Assembly (NCBI RefSeq): GCF_030250645.1
Contig: NZ_JASSVS010000002.1
Span: 434,001 to 498,000 of the forward strand
Length of the DNA: 64,000 nucleotides
From: Marinobacter azerbaijanicus
GTDB lineage: Bacteria > Pseudomonadota > Gammaproteobacteria > Pseudomonadales > Oleiphilaceae
Direction of reading: 5' to 3'
Below, piece by piece: positions 1-9,387 of this stretch. Positions within the stretch are counted from its first letter, which is position 1. Each line of letters begins with the position of its first letter. Both the position numbers and the translations under genes were made by a program. The notes below the pieces were generated by a model. It was not told where the DNA came from. It searched no databases and saw only the letters and a program-made list of their open reading frames with translations.

Positions 1-959
1 TCACGGGCCAGGCGTTGGGCCTCATCGTGACAGTCAGCCAGCAGACAGGCGATGCCGACGCTCATATCGTCGAGGCGGCCGGCCGCATTAAGCCTGGGCC
101 CGACGACAAATCCAAGATCCGTGGAACTGATGTCGGTATGGTCGCGCCCGGCCACTTCCAGCAACGCGAGAATACCGGGGCGAGCTTCACCCTGGCGGAT
201 GCGGCGCAGGCCCTGCTCGACAAAGATGCGGTTGTTGTGATCCAGCGGCACTACATCCGCTACCGTGCCAAGGGCAACCAGGTCCAGCAGGCTGCCCAGA
301 TTGGGCTGGGGTTCCGGCAGCAGGCCCTGCTCCCGCAAATGTTTACGCAGGGCAGTCAGCACATAAAACATCACACCTACGCCTGCCGCATTCTTGCTCA
401 GGAACGGGCAGCCAGGCTGGTTCGGGTTCACAATGGCGTCAGCTTCAGGCAGGGTTTCCCCGGCCAGGTGGTGGTCGGTCACCACCACCTTTATGCCCAG
501 ATCCCGCGCAGCGCGCACGCCCTCCACGGCAGAAATACCATTGTCCACGGTAACCAGCAGATCCGGCAGCGAGCCTTCCTCCTGGAGCCGGTGAATAATC
601 CCGGGAGTCAGGCCATAGCCATCGGAAAAACGACTGGGCACCCGAAAGTCGACGTCGTTCAATCCCAGCATGCCCAGGCCCAGCATGGCCACGGCCGTAC
701 TGGTGGCACCGTCTGCATCGAAATCGCCCAGAACCAGCACTCGCTGTTGACGGGTAATCGCCTCAGTCAGCAGGACCACAGCACGGTCGATGCCCTGAAG
801 ATTCATGGGAGAAGCCAGATGCTTCAGGGTATAGCCGAGCTGTTCATCGGAGGTCACTCCACGGGCGGCGTAGAGACGGCGGAGCAGTGGGGGCAGGTTC
901 TGGCCCCAGTCCGGGGTGGTTTCCGGACCGGGGCGACGCAGGATTTTTTTTGGTGTCAT
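1..959 (-). CDS. recJ: Single-stranded-DNA exonuclease RecJ (N-terminal part)
   Basis: The gene starts at an ATG read on the minus strand at 959 and runs off the left edge, giving the first 319 codons of a protein that is usually about 570-580 residues. The translation shows the DHH phosphoesterase signatures: a VLGDFDADG motif (normally motif I, metal binding) about 80 residues in, LVTVDNGIS, then VVVTDHHLAGETLPEADAIVNP (two adjacent blocks), followed by GPRLNAAGR, typical of the RecJ DHHA1 linker region. RecJ degrades single-stranded DNA 5' to 3' in recombination and mismatch repair. It begins 5 bases after the thrC stop, so it is probably the last gene of a hom-thrC-recJ operon. Identity is firm; the 3' end is not visible. 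Confidence 0.95.
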   Translation of the reverse strand, partial: MTPKKILRRPGPETTPDWGQNLPPLLRRLYAARGVTSDEQLGYTLKHLASPMNLQGIDRAVVLLTEAITRQQRVLVLGDFDADGATSTAVAMLGLGMLGLNDVDFRVPSRFSDGYGLTPGIIHRLQEEGSLPDLLVTVDNGISAVEGVRAARDLGIKVVVTDHHLAGETLPEADAIVNPNQPGCPFLSKNAAGVGVMFYVLTALRKHLREQGLLPEPQPNLGSLLDLVALGTVADVVPLDHNNRIFVEQGLRRIRQGEARPGILALLEVAGRDHTDISSTDLGFVVGPRLNAAGRLDDMSVGIACLLADCHDEAQRLAR

Positions 960-964
960 ACCGG

Positions 965-2368
965 TCAGGTATTCTTCCAGTGTCTGGCAATAAAATCCTG
1001 CACGGCTGGCAGGTCGTTATCCAGAACGGTGTATTGCTCTTCTCGTTCAAACAGGTCCGCCATATGCAACGGCAGCGCGGGCTCCGCCTTGACGCCGGAG
1101 CGCAACACGGCGTCCGGGAACTTGGCCGGATGAGCGGTACCCAGGGTAATCATGGGAATGGCCGGATCACGGCGGCAGTTGCGTGCTGCACGTACGCCGA
1201 TAGCAGTATGCGGGTCCAGCAGGTATTCATTCTGCTCGAAAATTTCACGGATGGTGTCTGTTGTACCCTCATCCCCCACTGCGTCACTGTCGAACAGTTT
1301 GCGGGCGTGCTTCCAGCGGTAGTCCTCGATGCTGACCGGCCCTTTGGAGGCATTCTCCAGCAGCTCTTTCACTGCGGCGCCATCGCGCCCGTGCAGATCG
1401 AACAACAGGCGCTCGAAGTTGCTGGACACCATGATGTCCATGCTTGGCGACAGGGTATGCTCCAGCTGAAGCTGCTCGTACCGGTTGCCGCTCATGAAGC
1501 GGTGCAGGATATCGTTGCGATTGGTGGCAATCACCAGCTGGGAGATGGGCAGACCCATCTTTTTCGCCAGGTAGCCGGCGAAAATATCACCAAAGTTCCC
1601 CGTTGGTACGGAAAACGCCATGCTGCGATCCGGGCCACCCAAGGCCAGGGATGCATGAAAGTAGTAGACAATCTGGGCCATGATCCGGGCCCAGTTAATG
1701 GAGTTCACTGCTGCAAGCTGGGTTTTCCCACCCAGGAAGGACTGGTCACTGAAGCTTGCCTTCACCATGCGCTGACAATCGTCAAAGTTGCCACGCACCG
1801 CAATGTTGTGGATGTTGTCACCCTTGACGGTGGTCATCTGGCGCCGCTGCACCTCGGACACACGCTCGTGGGGATGCAGGATAAAGATGTCGACATGCTT
1901 GCAGCGACGGCATCCTTCGATGGCAGCGGAGCCAGTATCACCGGAGGTTGCCCCCATGATCACCACGTGCTGCTGGCGCTTCTCAAGAACGTAGTCGAGC
2001 AGGCGACCCAGTAGCTGCAGGGCAAAATCCTTGAACGCCAGGGTGGGGCCGCGGAACAGCTCCATGACCCATTCATTGGTGTCCAGTTGAACCAGTGGTG
2101 CCACTGCCTTGTGAGCAAATACGTTACCGTAGGTTTCGTCCAGCATCCTGCGGAAATCCTCCGCCGGAATGGCATCGTCCACGAACGGATGCATTACCCG
2201 GAAGGCCAGCTCACTGTAGGAGAGCCCGCGCCAGCTGCGGATTTCCTCCAGACTGAAATGGGGCAGGGATTCCGGGACATAGAGGCCACCATCGGTGGCC
2301 AGGCCTGTCAGCAGGACATCTTCAAAGCCCAGGGCGGGAGCTTCGCCCCGTGTACTGATGTATCTCAC
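965..2368 (-). CDS. thrC: Threonine synthase
   Basis: The product, 467 residues, is a full-length PLP-dependent threonine synthase that converts O-phosphohomoserine to threonine in the cytoplasm. The PLP lysine is K113 in the motif LAFKDFALQ, and the phosphate-binding GATSGDTGSAA loop is at about 139-149, as in proteobacterial ThrC of the long form. It follows hom with a 12-base gap and precedes recJ by 5 bases on the same strand, so homoserine made by Hom is passed (after phosphorylation by a kinase not in this window) to this enzyme. No attenuator-like leader was recognised. Length and motifs leave little doubt. Confidence 0.97.
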   Translation of the reverse strand: MRYISTRGEAPALGFEDVLLTGLATDGGLYVPESLPHFSLEEIRSWRGLSYSELAFRVMHPFVDDAIPAEDFRRMLDETYGNVFAHKAVAPLVQLDTNEWVMELFRGPTLAFKDFALQLLGRLLDYVLEKRQQHVVIMGATSGDTGSAAIEGCRRCKHVDIFILHPHERVSEVQRRQMTTVKGDNIHNIAVRGNFDDCQRMVKASFSDQSFLGGKTQLAAVNSINWARIMAQIVYYFHASLALGGPDRSMAFSVPTGNFGDIFAGYLAKKMGLPISQLVIATNRNDILHRFMSGNRYEQLQLEHTLSPSMDIMVSSNFERLLFDLHGRDGAAVKELLENASKGPVSIEDYRWKHARKLFDSDAVGDEGTTDTIREIFEQNEYLLDPHTAIGVRAARNCRRDPAIPMITLGTAHPAKFPDAVLRSGVKAEPALPLHMADLFEREEQYTVLDNDLPAVQDFIARHWKNT

Positions 2369-2380
2369 CTTGCGTTCCTG

Positions 2381-3682
2381 TCAGTTAAAGTTTTCGGCAC
2401 GAATGCGAACGACTTTTCCGTCAACATCGCTGAGGGCTTCCAGTTCTTCAATGGCGCGGTTGATCTGGCGCTCCTGAACGGTATGGGTGAGGATAATCAC
2501 CGGAATACGGCCATCCTTCAGCTCCGACTCCTTCTGCATGATCGACTCGATGTTGATGCCGTGCTCACTGAGGATAGAGGCCACTTTTGCCAACACACCA
2601 GGGCGATCCAGCGCCTGGATACGCAGATAATAGGCGGACTGGACATCCTCCATGGGTAACACGGGAAGGTCTTCCATGGCTGATGGCTCGAAACCGAGAT
2701 AAGGCACGCGCTGGTTACTGTCAGCGGCAACCGAACGGGCAGCATCAATGATGTCAGCAATGACTGCGGAAGCGGTCGCTTCGTCGCCTGCTCCCGGGCC
2801 GTAATACATGGTCTGGCCTACAGCATCGCCATCCACCAGGACGGCGTTCAGAACACCATCAACCTGCGCAATGAGATGGCTGCGCGGAACCAGCGTGGGA
2901 TGAACACGCAGCTCGATACCCTCGTCGCGACGACGGGCAATGCCAAGGTGTTTGATGCGATACCCCAGAATCTCGGCATGGGCGATATCGTAAGGGGTAA
3001 CCTCGGAAATCCCTTCGGTATAGGCTTTCTCAAACTGAAGCGGCACACCGAAACCAGCAGAAGCCAGGATTGTGAGCTTGTGGGCTGCATCAATACCTTC
3101 CACATCAAAAGTTGGATCAGCCTCGGCGTAACCCAGATCCTGCGCCTCTTTGAGCACCTCGGCGAACTCCCGGCCGGCCCGCATTTCAGTAAGGATGTAG
3201 TTACCGGTACCGTTGATAATGCCGGCAATCCAGTCAACACGGTTGGCCGCCATGCCCTCACGGACCGCCTTGATAACGGGAATCCCGCCTGCAACGCCCG
3301 CTTCGTAGGAGACAATCACGTTTTTCTTTGCCGCAGCCTCAAAAATTTCGTTGCCATGAACGGCAATCAGGGCCTTGTTGGCGGTCACCACATGCTTGCC
3401 ATTCTTGATGGCCGCAAGCACCAGCTCCCGGGCAGTTTCGTAGCCGCCAATCAGCTCGACCACAATATCAACAGACGGATCATTCACCACGTCAAACACG
3501 TCGGTGCTGAACGGGATATCACCCAGATCAATATCATTGCGGGGTGTACGTGTTGCCACCCTGGCAATTCGGATATTGAAACCTGTCCGGCCTTTTATCA
3601 GGCTGGCGTTCCGGGTCAGTACGTTGAACGTACCACCACCGACTGTTCCCAGTCCGCAGATTCCGACATTGACGTCTTTCAA
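2381..3682 (-). CDS. hom: Homoserine dehydrogenase (monofunctional, ACT-containing)
   Basis: This 433-residue protein reduces aspartate semialdehyde to homoserine, the branch point to threonine and methionine. The NAD(P)-binding glycine-rich loop is G10-L-G-T-V-G-G-G17, the central catalytic domain carries the KHVVTANKALIA and GVAGGIPVIKA segments, and the last 80 or so residues (LRIQALDRPGVLAKVASIL onward) form an ACT domain expected to bind threonine for feedback inhibition. There is no fused aspartokinase domain. It is the promoter-proximal gene of hom-thrC-recJ; 113 bases separate it from dsbC upstream, leaving room for its own promoter. Confidence 0.97.
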   Translation of the reverse strand: MKDVNVGICGLGTVGGGTFNVLTRNASLIKGRTGFNIRIARVATRTPRNDIDLGDIPFSTDVFDVVNDPSVDIVVELIGGYETARELVLAAIKNGKHVVTANKALIAVHGNEIFEAAAKKNVIVSYEAGVAGGIPVIKAVREGMAANRVDWIAGIINGTGNYILTEMRAGREFAEVLKEAQDLGYAEADPTFDVEGIDAAHKLTILASAGFGVPLQFEKAYTEGISEVTPYDIAHAEILGYRIKHLGIARRRDEGIELRVHPTLVPRSHLIAQVDGVLNAVLVDGDAVGQTMYYGPGAGDEATASAVIADIIDAARSVAADSNQRVPYLGFEPSAMEDLPVLPMEDVQSAYYLRIQALDRPGVLAKVASILSEHGINIESIMQKESELKDGRIPVIILTHTVQERQINRAIEELEALSDVDGKVVRIRAENFN

Positions 3683-3795
3683 GCTTTCACCTCTGTTCCC
3701 GATGGGTTGCTGTGGGGAGCGACAGTATAACGGTTAACGTGCGCCCGAATAAGCCCTTGCTGATACAACAGGCAGAGCCTCAGTCCGGTAGACTA

Positions 3796-4542
3796 TCAGA
3801 GCAGACCGAGGCCTTCAGCCAGTTTTTCAGCAGGTACGTAACCACGCACCATATTACCGTCTCCCAGCACAATCGCCGGGGTGCCTGTCACACCAACACG
3901 GCCGCCCAGTTGAAACTGTTCCCTCACCGGGTTCTCACAGCTTTTGTCCTGAACACTTCGCCCCTGCTTGGCAGCATCCATGGCAGCCTGCTGGTCATCC
4001 GCACACCAGACGGAAATGTACTTGCGGAATGACGGCGTGTTCGGCCCGGAACGGGGAAAGCCATAATAGTGAACCGTGATACCCATCTCATTAAGCTGGG
4101 GCACTTCATCGTGCAGCTTGCGGCAGTAGGGACAGTCGATGTCTGTAAACACCGCGATGGCCGCTTTTTCTGCACCCTTGGCGGTATAACTGATCACTCC
4201 CTGGTCACCGAATTCTGCCATCGTACGGGCTCTCTGTGACGCCCTTCCCTGTTCCGAGACATTCGCAATGCCGCTACTGGTGACCTTAAGCAGATCGCCG
4301 GTCAGGATGTACTGGCCATCAGCAGTGGTGAAGATGGTATCGCCGTTATTACTGTAAACTTCATACAGCCCCTCAGCTTCAGACTTGCGAACCTCCGAAA
4401 TATTCAGACCGGGAACCGCAGCGGTCAGTTTTTCGGCAATCACATCTTCGACTTCGCCCGCCTGGAGCGTTGCGGTTCCGGACAATGCCAGAACAGCGGC
4501 GACAGACAGCAGACAGGACTTGAATAGATTCTTGATCAACAT
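3796..4542 (-). CDS. dsbC: Periplasmic thiol:disulfide isomerase DsbC
   Basis: A 248-residue exported protein: residues 1-28 are a typical signal peptide (positive start, hydrophobic core, cleavage near LQA-GE). The N-terminal dimerisation region (about 30-95) is followed by a thioredoxin fold with the active-site CPYC at 137-140 and a second cysteine pair (VWCADD ... DKSCENP) as in E. coli DsbC. It rearranges wrong disulfides in the periplasm and would be kept reduced by DsbD. It lies between xerD and hom, the same order as in Pseudomonas, with gaps of 137 and 113 bases on the two sides, so it may be transcribed alone or read through from xerD. Confidence 0.95.
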   Translation of the reverse strand: MLIKNLFKSCLLSVAAVLALSGTATLQAGEVEDVIAEKLTAAVPGLNISEVRKSEAEGLYEVYSNNGDTIFTTADGQYILTGDLLKVTSSGIANVSEQGRASQRARTMAEFGDQGVISYTAKGAEKAAIAVFTDIDCPYCRKLHDEVPQLNEMGITVHYYGFPRSGPNTPSFRKYISVWCADDQQAAMDAAKQGRSVQDKSCENPVREQFQLGGRVGVTGTPAIVLGDGNMVRGYVPAEKLAEGLGLL

Positions 4543-4679
4543 ATTGGTTTCCAGTTTAAGGGACTCACAGACTACTCAGTCATCACTGCGGGGAGTTCCC
4601 GCCGATCTGTTGCGACATTAGCCGCCACAAAAAGTTCAGTGTATCAAGGTGCGTCGGTGCCGTATAACCCGACGCAAGA

Positions 4680-5612
4680 CTATCCCCGGGGGTGATGGGA
4701 CTGGTGCAGAGACTGCAACCGCTGACGCGCCACGTGGGTGTATATCTGTGTGGTGGACAGATCTGAATGCCCCAGGAGCATCTGTACCACGCGCAGGTCC
4801 GCCCCGTTATTCAGCAAATGGGTGGCAAACGCATGTCGTAGGGTATGGGGCGACAAATGCTTGTGGATTCCGGCGCGCGCGGCGTAGTGTTTTATTCGGT
4901 GCCAGAAGGTCTGCCGCGTCATCGCAGCCGGGCGGCTGCCGGGAAACAGGGCATCACAGGGCCGCCCTTTGAGAAGCTCACCCCGACCTTCCCTCATATA
5001 ACGTAACAGCCAGTCAATGGCCTCTTCTCCCAGAGGAACCAGACGCTCCTTGTTTCCTTTGCCGATAATCCTGACCACACCCTGGCGCAGATTGACCTCG
5101 TCAACGGTCAGCTCAACCAACTCCGAAACCCGCAAGCCACAACCGTACAGGATTTCCATCATCGCCTTGTCGCGGAGTTCGATGGGTACGCCGGGGTCGG
5201 GCTCGGACAGCAGGCTTTCCACGTCCTGCTCCGACAGCGAGTCAGGCAGCCGGCGTGGTAGCCGGGGGCTGTCGATGCGCAGAGTCGGATCCTCGGAAAT
5301 TACCCCCTCACGCAGAAGATAGCGATAGAACCGACGCAGACCGGACAGGCGTCGAGCGGCCGTAGAGGTTTTGAAGCCATCGGCCAACCCCCGGGAAATC
5401 CAGGCCAACAGGTCAGTGCGTCGTACCTCCGTCAGCAACGGCTTCCCCGGCTGCTCTTGCAGCCATGCCGCCAGCCGTTCAAGGTCGCTGCGGTAGGCCT
5501 GACGGGTTTTCTCCCCAAGCCCATCTTCAAGCCAGACGGAATCGGTAAAGCGGACAATAACCGCTTCATCGTGAGGCCGAAGTTCCGCTCTGGATGTGGT
5601 TTTGCGGCTCAT
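4680..5612 (-). CDS. xerD: Tyrosine recombinase XerD
   Basis: The 310-residue product has a SAM-like N-terminal DNA-binding domain (about 15-105) and a C-terminal tyrosine-recombinase catalytic domain. Expected catalytic residues are all present: R161 in GCGLRVSEL, K185 in GKGNKERLVPL, H256 and R259 in SPHTLRHAFATH, H282 in LLGHSDLST and the nucleophile Y291 in TQIYTHV. Together with XerC it resolves chromosome dimers at dif at the septum. The context (next to dsbC-hom-thrC-recJ) is the housekeeping xerD locus, so it should not be read as an integrase of a mobile element. A hairpin terminator separates it from rplS upstream. Confidence 0.95.
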   Translation of the reverse strand: MSRKTTSRAELRPHDEAVIVRFTDSVWLEDGLGEKTRQAYRSDLERLAAWLQEQPGKPLLTEVRRTDLLAWISRGLADGFKTSTAARRLSGLRRFYRYLLREGVISEDPTLRIDSPRLPRRLPDSLSEQDVESLLSEPDPGVPIELRDKAMMEILYGCGLRVSELVELTVDEVNLRQGVVRIIGKGNKERLVPLGEEAIDWLLRYMREGRGELLKGRPCDALFPGSRPAAMTRQTFWHRIKHYAARAGIHKHLSPHTLRHAFATHLLNNGADLRVVQMLLGHSDLSTTQIYTHVARQRLQSLHQSHHPRG

Positions 5613-5664
5613 GGCAGTTTACTCGAAACGAACCGCGCCGAAGCAGTCCCGGGAATCGGACACG

Positions 5665-5691
5665 AAAAAGGCAGCCATTGGCTGCCTTTTC
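5665..5691. terminator. Bidirectional hairpin terminator between rplS and xerD
   Basis: An 11-bp perfect inverted repeat (AAAAGGCAGCC at 5666-5676 and GGCTGCCTTTT at 5680-5690, 3-base loop) has an A/T tract at each outer end, the form of a rho-independent terminator that works on both strands. On the minus strand it lies just after the rplS stop at 5722, so it probably ends the rpsP-rimM-trmD-rplS transcript. Confidence 0.85.
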
Positions 5692-5721
5692 GACGAACTG
5701 TATTCAACAGAACCCTGCTTA

Positions 5722-6078
5722 TCAGCCCAGCTTTTCCTTGATACGAGCTGCCTTGCCGGACAGGTCGCGCAGGTAGTAAAGCTTGGCCTGACGGACGTCA
5801 CCGCGACGCTTCACACTGATGCTATCGATCAGCTTGGAGAAGGTCTGGAAGGTACGCTCAACACCAACGCCGTAGGAAATTTTCCTAACGGTGAAGGAAG
5901 AGTTCATGCCACGGTTGCGCTTACCGATAACAACACCTTCGAACGCCTGCAGACGCTCACGGTTGCCCTCAGTTACGCGAACCTGAATAACCACGGTATC
6001 ACCCGGCGCAAAGGCAGGGATTTCCTTGGTCATCTGCTCTGATTCAATCTGACTGATGATGTTGTTCTTGCCGCTCAT
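5722..6078 (-). CDS. rplS: 50S ribosomal protein L19
   Basis: The 118-residue product matches bacterial L19 along its length: the [26 protein letters not shown] and [16 protein letters not shown] blocks (quoted in part) and the basic C-terminus ending in AARIKEKLG are diagnostic. L19 sits at the 30S-50S interface. It is the last gene of the rpsP-rimM-trmD-rplS operon, with 39 bases between the trmD stop and its start and a strong terminator after it. Confidence 0.97.
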   Translation of the reverse strand: MSGKNNIISQIESEQMTKEIPAFAPGDTVVIQVRVTEGNRERLQAFEGVVIGKRNRGMNSSFTVRKISYGVGVERTFQTFSKLIDSISVKRRGDVRQAKLYYLRDLSGKAARIKEKLG

Positions 6079-6117
6079 CGTATGTGCTCCTGATACCCAA
6101 TCTTTATAATGCCCTGA

Positions 6118-6864
6118 TTATTCAGAGGCACCCGGTTCGTTCAAAATCTCTTCCAGCAGCTCACGCTCTTCGTCCGTAAACACCCGCTTTTCCAACAGGT
6201 CGGGGCGCCGCTCCCGGGTTCGCCTCAACGACTGCTTCAGTCGCCAACGCCGGATCTGATCATGGTGACCGCCTAACAAAACATCCGGCACCGCCTGACC
6301 TTCGTAAACCTCGGGCCGGGTGTAGTGCGGACAATCCAGCAAACCGTCAGCAAAGGAGTCCTGCTCTGCCGACTGCGCATGACCCAGCGCTCCGGGGATG
6401 AGGCGTGTAACCGCATCAATGACAGCCATGGCTGCCAGCTCGCCACCAGACAGCACAAAGTCTCCCAGTGACACTTCCCGATCGACTTCCGTCGATATCA
6501 GGCGCTCATCAACACCCTCATACCGCCCGGCTACGAGAACGAGATTCTCCTCTGCCGCCAGCGACTCAACCACGCGCTGATCCATCGGCTCCCCCTGGGG
6601 GGACAGATAAACCACACAGGCTTTTCCGGGTGCTGCTTCCCTCGCCGCATGAATAGCCTCCCTCAGCGGCTGAATTTTCATCAGCATGCCGGGGCCGCCA
6701 CCATAGGGCCGGTCGTCAACCGTACGATGACGATCATGGGTAAATTCCCGAGGATTCCAGGCCCTGAAGGTCAGCAGACCTTCACGAACCGCCCTGCCGG
6801 TAATCCCGTAATCTGTCACCGCCGAAAACATTTCCGGGAACAGACTGACTGCGCCAATCCACAC
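6118..6864 (-). CDS. trmD: tRNA (guanine37-N1)-methyltransferase TrmD
   Basis: This 248-residue SPOUT-class enzyme transfers a methyl group from S-adenosylmethionine to N1 of G37 in tRNAs reading CNN codons, preventing +1 frameshifts. The N-terminus ([20 protein letters not shown]), the [10 protein letters not shown] loop and the trefoil-knot segments [15 protein letters not shown] and [10 protein letters not shown] are all present, and the C-terminal helical domain is complete. Three bases separate it from rimM, so the two are translationally close in the conserved ribosome-maturation operon. Confidence 0.97.
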   Translation of the reverse strand: MWIGAVSLFPEMFSAVTDYGITGRAVREGLLTFRAWNPREFTHDRHRTVDDRPYGGGPGMLMKIQPLREAIHAAREAAPGKACVVYLSPQGEPMDQRVVESLAAEENLVLVAGRYEGVDERLISTEVDREVSLGDFVLSGGELAAMAVIDAVTRLIPGALGHAQSAEQDSFADGLLDCPHYTRPEVYEGQAVPDVLLGGHHDQIRRWRLKQSLRRTRERRPDLLEKRVFTDEERELLEEILNEPGASE

Positions 6865-6867
6865 CCG

Positions 6868-7395
6868 TCAGAACTCCGGATCCCAGTCGGCCACCAAACA
6901 CGAACCGGCCAGATCCACACTCCGGATCACTTGATCCGGCAGATAGGGAATGAGCCGCTCGCGCTGGTCAATAGAGGCATCGGTAGCCCTCACTACCAGG
7001 ACATCGTTGGAGCCTGTCTCTATCAGATGATGCACCTTGCCCAGGCACTCACCCTCAGTCGTGAAAACGTCCAGCCCTTCCAGTTGATGCCAGTAGTACT
7101 CCCCCTCGGGAAGTTCCGGCAACTCTTCGGTAGACACCACAACGTCGGCTCCGCAGTAACTGCGCGCCACCTCACGATCATCAATACCTTTCAGCCTGAC
7201 GACGATCCCCTGGCCCTGCCGGCGACCTTCCTCAAGCCTTGCCGGGATACGCTTGCCATCGTGGACCAGAGTCCAGTCGCGGTAATTCAGTATCCCTTCT
7301 TTGGGGTCCGTGTAAGAGTAAACCTTCAGCCACCCTTTAACCCCAAACACCGAGGTAATCTGACCAATCACAGTTTCCTGCGAATGCTGAGCCAT
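6868..7395 (-). CDS. rimM: Ribosome maturation factor RimM
   Basis: I take the ATG at 7395 as start, giving 175 residues (MAQHSQETVIGQITSVFGVK). The reading frame stays open further upstream to 7500, but that part overlaps rpsP and is not RimM-like. The N-terminal RimM barrel (GQITSVFGVKGWLKVYSYTD) and the C-terminal PRC-barrel (YYWHQLEGLDVFTTEGECLG, VRATDASIDQRERLIPYLPD) are complete. RimM binds S19 and assists maturation of the 30S head and 16S processing. It sits between rpsP and trmD, 35 bases after the rpsP stop. Confidence 0.95.
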   Translation of the reverse strand: MAQHSQETVIGQITSVFGVKGWLKVYSYTDPKEGILNYRDWTLVHDGKRIPARLEEGRRQGQGIVVRLKGIDDREVARSYCGADVVVSTEELPELPEGEYYWHQLEGLDVFTTEGECLGKVHHLIETGSNDVLVVRATDASIDQRERLIPYLPDQVIRSVDLAGSCLVADWDPEF

Positions 7396-7430
7396 ATTCA
7401 AACCCCGGCGATAAACGTTATTGCTCTGTA

Positions 7431-7676
7431 TTACTCTGCCGCAGCGCCTTTCAGCAGCTGTGCAACGCGCTCGCTGGTCTGAGCACCCTGGCCCAGCCAA
7501 TGCTCAATGCGATCGCGATCAATACGCAGACGCTCTTCCTGGCCACGGGCGACCGGATTGAAGAAACCAACGCGCTCGATAAAACGACCGTCGCGGGATT
7601 TGCGGCTGTCTGTCACTGTCAGATGGTAGAACGGGCGCTTCTTGGAGCCACCACGAGCCAAACGGATTATTACCAT
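7431..7676 (-). CDS. rpsP: 30S ribosomal protein S16
   Basis: The start is set at the ATG at 7676, giving the normal 81-residue S16 beginning [20 protein letters not shown]; the in-frame extension to 7754 is not S16-like. The conserved [14 protein letters not shown] and basic central segment are present. S16 is an early-assembling 30S protein. It is the first gene of rpsP-rimM-trmD-rplS; its promoter should lie in the 143-base gap after ffh, which also contains a short direct repeat. Confidence 0.96.
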   Translation of the reverse strand: MVIIRLARGGSKKRPFYHLTVTDSRKSRDGRFIERVGFFNPVARGQEERLRIDRDRIEHWLGQGAQTSERVAQLLKGAAAE

Positions 7677-7697
7677 TTCGACCAATATCCTGTTCTG

Positions 7698-7716
7698 TTG
7701 TACGAACTTTGTACGA
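7698..7716 (-). repeat. Direct repeat in the rpsP leader
   Basis: TTGTACGA occurs twice (7698-7705 and 7709-7716), one helical turn apart, 22-40 bases upstream of the rpsP ATG. The role is unknown; it could be a protein-binding site or chance. Confidence 0.45.
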
Positions 7717-7819
7717 TTCACACCCGCCAAACCAAGGCTGGCGCGAAGACCCATACTCGAAAGGGGCGCTATTCTATGCTAAATGAACGCCAAAGAAAAC
7801 AGGGAAAACATCCCGGTTT

Positions 7820-9208
7820 CTACATACGACCACGCGGGGGCATACCACCGCCTGCGCCGCCCGGCGGCATCATACCGCCAAGACCCCGCATCATGTTAGC
7901 CATTCCGCCCTTCTTGCCAAATTTCTTCATCATTTTCTGCATCTGCTTGTGCTGCTTGAGCAGGCGGTTTACATCCTGGATCTGAGTACCAGACCCTGTG
8001 GCAATGCGGCGCTTGCGGGAATTATTGATAACATCAGGATAACGGCGCTCCTTGGGGGTCATTGAACAAATGATGGCTTCCATCTGCCCCATGGACTTAT
8101 CGTTCACCTGCTGCTGAGCCATCTGCGCCATCTGCCCCATACCAGGCAACTTGTCCATCAGGCCACCGATACCGCCCATACTTTTCATCTGCTGCAACTG
8201 ATCACGAAAGTCTTCCAGGTCAAAACTCTTGCCTTTCTTGATCTTCTTCGTCAGCTTCTGGGCTTTCTTCTGATCGATCTTGCGCTCGGCCTCCTCTATC
8301 AGGGAGAGCACGTCCCCCATGCCGAGAATCCGGGACGCCACCCTGTCCGGATGGAACGGCTCCAGGGCGTCGGACTTTTCGCCCACACCCAGGAACTTGA
8401 TGGGCTTACCGGTGATGTGGCGGACAGAAAGCGCAGCACCGCCTCGGGCATCACCATCGGTCTTGGTGAGCACAACACCCGTCAGCGGCAAAGCATCATT
8501 GAAGGCCTTGGCAGTATTGGCGGCGTCCTGACCTGTCATGGCATCCACCACAAACAGGGTCTCGACAGGGTTGACCGCCTTATGCAGGCGCCCTATCTCC
8601 CCCATCATCTGCTCATCAACGTGCAGTCGACCGGCGGTATCCAGGATCACCACATCTATGTGTTTCTTACGGGCCGCATCCATCGCACCATTGGCTATAT
8701 CGACCGGATCCTGATCCGCAGAGCTGGGAAAAAACTCGACACCGACCTCGCCCGCCAGTGTTTCGAGCTGCCGGATCGCGGCCGGGCGGTATACATCCGC
8801 GCTTACGACCAGGACGGATTTTTTCTGCCGCTCTTTCAGGAAACGTGCGAGCTTGGCAACCGTAGTCGTCTTACCAGCACCCTGCAGGCCGGCCATCATG
8901 ATGACCGCGGGCGGCTGCACAGCCAGATTGAGGGATTCGTTGCCATCCCCCATCACCCGCTCCAGCTCCTGCTGGACTACCTTGACGAACACCTGCCCCG
9001 GACTCAGACTGCGCTGGACCTCCTGACCAACGGCCCTCTGGCGCACACCCTCTATAAACGCTTTGACCACTGGCAGGGCAACGTCCGCCTCCAAAAGCGC
9101 CATGCGAACTTCGCGCAACGTGTCCTTTATATTATCGTCAGTCAGCCGCGCCTGACCTGATATCTTGCGCAGGCTGCCGGAAAGTCGGTCCTGGAGGTTT
9201 TCAAACAT
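7820..9208 (-). CDS. ffh: Signal recognition particle protein Ffh
   Basis: A 462-residue SRP54-type GTPase that binds 4.5S RNA and signal sequences and delivers ribosomes to FtsY at the inner membrane. The N domain is residues 1-90; the G domain has the P-loop GLQGAGKT at 107-114, the DTAGRLHVDEQMM segment and TKTDGDARGGAAL; the M domain is rich in methionine (KSMGGIGGLMDKLPGMGQMA, MQKMMKKFGKKGG) and contains the RNA-binding SRKRRIATGSG motif. The tail is Gly/Pro/Met rich. It lies divergent from the CcsA-like gene and upstream of rpsP on the same strand. Confidence 0.97.
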   Translation of the reverse strand: MFENLQDRLSGSLRKISGQARLTDDNIKDTLREVRMALLEADVALPVVKAFIEGVRQRAVGQEVQRSLSPGQVFVKVVQQELERVMGDGNESLNLAVQPPAVIMMAGLQGAGKTTTVAKLARFLKERQKKSVLVVSADVYRPAAIRQLETLAGEVGVEFFPSSADQDPVDIANGAMDAARKKHIDVVILDTAGRLHVDEQMMGEIGRLHKAVNPVETLFVVDAMTGQDAANTAKAFNDALPLTGVVLTKTDGDARGGAALSVRHITGKPIKFLGVGEKSDALEPFHPDRVASRILGMGDVLSLIEEAERKIDQKKAQKLTKKIKKGKSFDLEDFRDQLQQMKSMGGIGGLMDKLPGMGQMAQMAQQQVNDKSMGQMEAIICSMTPKERRYPDVINNSRKRRIATGSGTQIQDVNRLLKQHKQMQKMMKKFGKKGGMANMMRGLGGMMPPGGAGGGMPPRGRM

Positions 9209-9293
9209 GTTGCTCTTCCATACCCGGATTAATTGAGTGCATGAAACACGGGAACCCGATCAGGTTCCTTGATTCCTGTTGCATAATCGCGAC

Positions 9294-9299
9294 ATTATA
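9294..9299 (-). promoter_or_regulatory. Candidate -10 element for ffh
   Basis: On the minus strand this reads TATAAT, a perfect -10 hexamer, 86 bases upstream of the ffh ATG. No good -35 is seen 16-18 bases further up, so the assignment is tentative. The leader that would follow contains a GGAACC/GGTTCC inverted repeat (about 9251-9267). Confidence 0.4.
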
Positions 9300-9387
9300 A
9301 CCAGACTATCGCCCTGAAACGACCAGCCCGGTCAAATCGGCGCAAAACCCCGCCGATCCCCAGTCAGAGAGTGGTTAAAAGGAAGTC

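Noticed and set aside
15..1133. Long plus-strand open frame opposite recJ/thrC
   Set aside because: It is antisense to clear DHH-family coding sequence and has no recognisable domain; high GC produces such shadows.
4680..5612. XerD as an integrase marking a mobile element
   Set aside because: It is in the conserved housekeeping xerD-dsbC-hom context and no attachment sites or cargo are present.
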